Below are positions 60,659-64,000 of a DNA stretch of 64,000 nt, piece by piece. The DNA is from an uncultured Alistipes sp. (GTDB lineage: Bacteria; Bacteroidota; Bacteroidia; Bacteroidales; Rikenellaceae), in assembly GCA_944322005.1 (NCBI GenBank), contig CALUNL010000002.1, positions 1 through 64,000 on the forward strand, in the 5' to 3' direction. The notes below the pieces were generated by a model. The model was not told the DNA's origin. It worked only from the letters and a program-made list of their open reading frames with translations, and did not search any database. The first letter of the stretch is position 1. Every line of letters begins with the position of its first letter. Both the position numbers and the translations under genes were made by a program.

Positions 60659-61996
60659 TTACCTGCATCTGTAAGGGCCGAAGCTGTCGACGACGGTCAT
60701 CGTCTCGTCGTCGTCCTCCAGCACATATACATAATACGAATCGCCGCCCGGCGCCACACGTATGACATAGTGTCCCGCATCGGACTTGATTATCTTCAGC
60801 GCATCGTCCGAATAGGTTCCCTTCAGAGTCTTATCCAGGTTGGTTATGAAGACGTCTGCACGGGTATATGTCAGGAAGCGGTCCATGGTCTCCTTGCGCG
60901 GCTGCTTGTTGTTCCACGTCTGCGTTATGATCACCTGCGGGTCGAGCGCCGACATGAACGACGAGCTGCATGCGTCATACGAACCGTGGTGGTTGGCCTT
61001 CATGGCCTCGACCTGTCCCACGACGGCCGCCAAGTGGTTTTCGGTGTTCTTCCAGCTGAAATAATCCTCGCCGTTGTTGCTGGCGTCACCGCCCGTATAG
61101 TAATCGAACAGTCCGTACGACATCCTGAAGGTTATGCTCAACCCGTTCTCGCTCGGGCACTTCTCGGCAACGCCTCCCGTGCCCAGGAACTCCGACTGCG
61201 GGATGAACCTGTATGTCGAAGAGCCCGAATCGTCGCCGTCCCAGAAGGTGCCGTTGACCGATACGTTCTGGATCACGAAATCGCCATAAGCGGCAGCATT
61301 GCGCTGCATCGTAATCTGCGTCCTGGAGCCCGGCACGAAGATCTCCGTCTTCATACCGTCGACCGCACGGTGGTATTCCGAGCACTTCAGGTAGTTGTCC
61401 ACGATGGTCTCCTCCTTCCAGTCGTACGGGAAGTCATACTCCGAGAATCCGCGGTCGATGACCTTCGTCACCTTGCAGTTGTCGAGTATGTCGGTCACGC
61501 CCGCAACCGTGTAGCTGCCGCCCTTTCCGGTCGGATTGGATTTGGAATATGAGCCGATATGGTCGCTGTGCCAGTGGGTCAGCACCACATAGTCGAGAGT
61601 GCTGTTTCCGGTCCACTCCATGCATCTTTCGATGTAGCGGCGTATATATACCGCCGGTTTGCGGAGGTTGTCCGGCTTCTGCCACATGACCTTGTTCTCG
61701 CTGGAACCGGTGGTGCTTGCCATATCCACGAGCATCTGCGTGCCGTCGGGCATGATTATGAATGTGCAGTCGCCCGTACCGGTGTTTATGGCATGTATGT
61801 CGAGGTATCCCGCCTCCCATGGTGAGATAACCTCTCCCGGCTTGTCGTCCGGGTCATCTCCGTTGTCATCGTCGTCCTCGTCTCCGCCGCCGGGTTTGTT
61901 TATGATCGGCGAGTTCGGGGTCTGCTCCGAAGAGCAGGCCCCGAAAAGGCCGAGAACGGAGAGGAGAATCAGAATCGTTACTGAAATCCTTTTCAT
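60659..61996 (-). CDS. ComEC-type metallo-beta-lactamase lipoprotein 2
   Basis: The 445-aa lipoprotein (lipobox FGAC, about residue 21) has an acidic linker (GGGDEDDDDNGDDPDD) and then a metallo-beta-lactamase domain: HAINTGTGDCTFIIMPDGTQMLVDMAS, zinc motif LTHWHSDHIGSY, YTGGDASNNG and KANHHGSYDACSS. It clearly shares layout with lipoprotein 1, so the pair arose by duplication and diverged. The ATG at 61996 is chosen because it starts the signal peptide MKRISVTILILLSVLGLF and avoids overlap with susD. Confidence 0.88.
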   Translation of the reverse strand: MKRISVTILILLSVLGLFGACSSEQTPNSPIINKPGGGDEDDDDNGDDPDDKPGEVISPWEAGYLDIHAINTGTGDCTFIIMPDGTQMLVDMASTTGSSENKVMWQKPDNLRKPAVYIRRYIERCMEWTGNSTLDYVVLTHWHSDHIGSYSKSNPTGKGGSYTVAGVTDILDNCKVTKVIDRGFSEYDFPYDWKEETIVDNYLKCSEYHRAVDGMKTEIFVPGSRTQITMQRNAAAYGDFVIQNVSVNGTFWDGDDSGSSTYRFIPQSEFLGTGGVAEKCPSENGLSITFRMSYGLFDYYTGGDASNNGEDYFSWKNTENHLAAVVGQVEAMKANHHGSYDACSSSFMSALDPQVIITQTWNNKQPRKETMDRFLTYTRADVFITNLDKTLKGTYSDDALKIIKSDAGHYVIRVAPGGDSYYVYVLEDDDETMTVVDSFGPYRCR

Positions 61997-62025
61997 CTCA
62001 AAAATCACTGTAAATGTATTCTCCA

Positions 62026-63726
62026 TCAATAACCGTCGTTCTGCGAAAGCTTGCCGCCCGAGAGCGCCACCTCATCGTAAGGTATCGGCCACAGGTATAT
62101 CTTCGGGTCGAAGAACCTCTCGCCGTACATCTGGCAGTAGCCCTGCTTGGACAACGCCTCGAAGTCGGCGAATCCGTCCTCGTCGATATCCGGTATTCCG
62201 CCCCAGAACCACTTGCCGCTCGACTCGAGGTTCTTCAGGGTGTTCTTGTCGGTCGGCAGTGCATAGTAGTCGTGTCCGAACGCCTTGTCGAACCACTTCC
62301 AGCGCAGCAGGTCGAAGTAGCGGCGGCCCTCCCATGCGAACTCCACGCGGCGTTCGTTGCGCAGGATGCGGCGGAGCTCCGTCTGATCCCTGGTGGTCAC
62401 GGCCGGATATGAGTCGGTCTGCGTGTAGTCGACCTTGTAGGCGCGTGCGCGCACCATGTTTATGCACTTCAGCGTCTCGTCATCGATCTCGTTGAGCTCG
62501 ATCTGGGCCTCGGCATACATCAGCAGCACGTCGGCATACCTCATGATAATGTAAGGGTTGTCGTTGCGCAGCGTCGTACCCCACTCCGGCTGTGCGCCCT
62601 TGCGGATTGTACAGCCGTTGCGCGGTGCGTATGTATCCACACAGAGGTTGTCCTTGTTGTCGACCAGCGCACCGGTGGCGTTGGTCACCTTGAGTACCGA
62701 CGGACGGGGATCGAACACCACTCCGTAGACCGACGTTCCGGGCTCGACGAAGGTGTATGTGCAGCGCGGGTCGCGGTTCTTGTACGGGTTCTGCGGGTCG
62801 AACAGCGGCGACTCGTCGATGCGCTTGCCGTCGGTGCACGTATATGCCGCAAGCAGCTCCCACGAAGGCTGTGCGACGTTGTTGCCGCCGGCGGAGCGCA
62901 ATACCCAGCTCTTGATGTTCTCGTACTGCTCGAGCTCGGCCGAATTCGCTATGGCGAAGATCATCTCGCAGTTCATCGTCTTGTCACGGAACAGTTCGCC
63001 GTAATCAGGATAGAGGCTGTAGTGGTTGAGGTCCATGCAGGCCTTTGCCGCCGTCTTCGCCGTCTCGTAGTCGTACTGGCCAAGGGCTATGCGTGCCCAC
63101 AGGGCATATGCGGCGCCCCTCGACACGCGGTATACGCCGGCGCTCTCGTTCACGACCGGCAGATACGTGGCCGCATACTCGAAGTCCCTGTATATCTGTT
63201 CGAGGATGACAGCCTTGTCGGTGCGTCCCATCTGCCTTGCCTCTTCTATAGAGATGTATTTGGTATAGAAAGGAACGTCTCCGTAGAGGGTAATCAGGCG
63301 CGAATAGAGGAATGCACGGAAGAAACGGGCCTCCGCACGCAGAAGGTTCACCTCATCGGGGGTTGCGGTTGCGGCAAGCCTGTCGAGAGACTCGTCCACC
63401 ATGTTTGCACGGACTATGCCCTTGTAGGTATAGTTCCACATCGACTCCGCCGCGCTCCACTCGCTGTTGACCGTACCGAGCGCCACATCGTAGATCTGAT
63501 CCCTCTGTGCCCAGTCGTCGGTTCTGCGGTCGGAGAAGTACTCGGCCTCGAGATAGTATATGTACGAACGGTAGAGGTCGTTGAGCGACAGCCTGACCTC
63601 CTCGGTATCAGCATACCAGTTGCCGCTCGATGCCGCGGCAGGCGGGTTCAGATCGAGAGAGACGCATGATGAGAGTTGGAGCGTTGCCGACAATATCAGG
63701 AATATATATGCTATTTTTTTCATCAT
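62026..63726 (-). CDS. RagB/SusD-family nutrient-binding lipoprotein
   Basis: The 566-aa SusD homologue has a lipobox SSC (Cys21), an N-terminal TPR-rich domain (LLRAEARFFRAFLYSRLITLYGDVPFYTK, typical) and the C-terminal SusD domain. The latter includes YIIMRYADVLLMYAEAQIEL, INMVRARA and LRNERRVEFAWEGRRYFDLLRWKW. It caps the SusC channel and binds the nutrient at the cell surface. It starts 1-4 bp after susC. The cargo is unknown. Confidence 0.95.
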   Translation of the reverse strand: MMKKIAYIFLILSATLQLSSCVSLDLNPPAAASSGNWYADTEEVRLSLNDLYRSYIYYLEAEYFSDRRTDDWAQRDQIYDVALGTVNSEWSAAESMWNYTYKGIVRANMVDESLDRLAATATPDEVNLLRAEARFFRAFLYSRLITLYGDVPFYTKYISIEEARQMGRTDKAVILEQIYRDFEYAATYLPVVNESAGVYRVSRGAAYALWARIALGQYDYETAKTAAKACMDLNHYSLYPDYGELFRDKTMNCEMIFAIANSAELEQYENIKSWVLRSAGGNNVAQPSWELLAAYTCTDGKRIDESPLFDPQNPYKNRDPRCTYTFVEPGTSVYGVVFDPRPSVLKVTNATGALVDNKDNLCVDTYAPRNGCTIRKGAQPEWGTTLRNDNPYIIMRYADVLLMYAEAQIELNEIDDETLKCINMVRARAYKVDYTQTDSYPAVTTRDQTELRRILRNERRVEFAWEGRRYFDLLRWKWFDKAFGHDYYALPTDKNTLKNLESSGKWFWGGIPDIDEDGFADFEALSKQGYCQMYGERFFDPKIYLWPIPYDEVALSGGKLSQNDGY

Positions 63727-63727
63727 G

Positions 63728-64000
63728 TCAGAATTTTATATCCAGTCCCAAAGTATATGTAGTTGTAATGTATGTATTGACGCTCGCCTCCGGGTCCCAT
63801 CCGTGAGGATAGTTGTCAAAGCAGAACGGGTCGTCCACGTTCGCATAGATGCGCAGGGACTTGATACCGATCTTGCTTATCAGCTTCTTCGGGAACGAGT
63901 ATCCGATATTGATGTTCTTGCACCTGAAGAAGGCGCCGTTGAAGAGCCAGAAGTCGGACATCGCGTAGTTGTTCGTCTCGGACACCGCACTCAGGCGCGG
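63728..64000 (-). CDS. SusC/RagA TonB-dependent outer-membrane transporter, C-terminal part
   Basis: Only the last 90 codons are inside the window: PRLSAVSETNNYAMSDFWLFNGAFFRCKNINIGYSFP, then SLRIYANVDDPFCFDNYPHGWDPE and a closing strand ending LGLDIKF. The NNY...SDFWL...GAF-R-KN-GY pattern and the terminal Phe are diagnostic of SusC C-termini. The rest of the gene lies to the right of the window; the operon promoter must be there too. Confidence 0.93.
   Translation of the reverse strand, partial: PRLSAVSETNNYAMSDFWLFNGAFFRCKNINIGYSFPKKLISKIGIKSLRIYANVDDPFCFDNYPHGWDPEASVNTYITTTYTLGLDIKF

Noticed and set aside
59401..61996. The two beta-lactamase lipoproteins as the detached C-terminal domain of the ComEC at 36295
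   Set aside because: They are lipoproteins inside a SusCD operon over 20 kb away; shared fold alone does not show a joint function.
1..64000. CRISPR arrays, insertion sequences, rRNA operons
   Set aside because: No regularly spaced repeats, transposase genes, terminal inverted repeats or rRNA sequence were seen anywhere in the window.

Overview
The window reads as a chromosome segment of a GC-rich member of the Bacteroidales. The evidence is the recurring -7 promoter motif TAnnTTTG, SusC/SusD-type outer-membrane genes, Bacteroidetes-style lipoproteins, the short type of prolyl-tRNA synthetase, a MraY with an extra loop, and MqnA (futalosine menaquinone route). An Alistipes-like Rikenellaceae is my best guess; this is inference and no database was consulted.

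Layout. 1-8.4 kb: 3' part of a serine tRNA, an aromatic-rich lipoprotein, a FadL-like porin, proS, a LamG membrane protein, a small lipoprotein, and an ECF-like sigma factor followed by a 48-aa ORF. 8.5-10.1 kb: an AT-rich island with a BACON/fibronectin-III lipoprotein. Its leader contains a 26-codon ORF nested in a three-tier hairpin, with an alternative terminator-like pairing. 10.2-15.4 kb (minus strand): queA, tpiA, lysS, a PAP2 phosphatase and a membrane Zn-peptidase. 15.6-19.1 kb: a tight operon of guanine-deaminase-like enzyme, LolC/E-like permease, menG/ubiE, LEA-type lipoprotein and SPOR-like protein, followed by a tiny EAPA-repeat lipoprotein. 19.7-29.3 kb: a division/cell-wall cluster rsmH-ftsL-ftsI-murE-mraY-murD-ftsW plus an S4 protein, without mraZ and ending before murG. 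29.4-37.8 kb (minus strand): pth, rplY, a PiT transporter with PhoU-like tail, CYTH, KdsC, a DUF2520-type oxidoreductase, a THUMP-like methyltransferase and a ComEC lacking its beta-lactamase domain.

37.8-46.9 kb (minus strand) is the most unusual block. It is a single compact operon of phage-type structural genes (ClpP-like prohead protease, major capsid, portal, connector, holin, endolysin) plus several unrecognised proteins. No terminase, integrase, repressor, replication gene or recognisable tape-measure gene is visible. It sits between comEC and mqnA, with a host-type promoter and an iterated heptamer just before its first gene. It looks like a domesticated or particle-forming element rather than an ordinary prophage.

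47.3-57.7 kb: mqnA, corA, a DUF3467 gene, a LysE-type exporter, cmk, ispH, a small membrane protein, an S41 protease, a histidine kinase, DUF4271, hemD, rnpA and yidD. 57.9-64 kb (minus strand): the 3' part of a SusC/SusD operon. After susD it carries two paralogous ComEC-type metallo-beta-lactamase lipoproteins and a Tat-signal FAD oxidoreductase, with no glycoside hydrolase visible.
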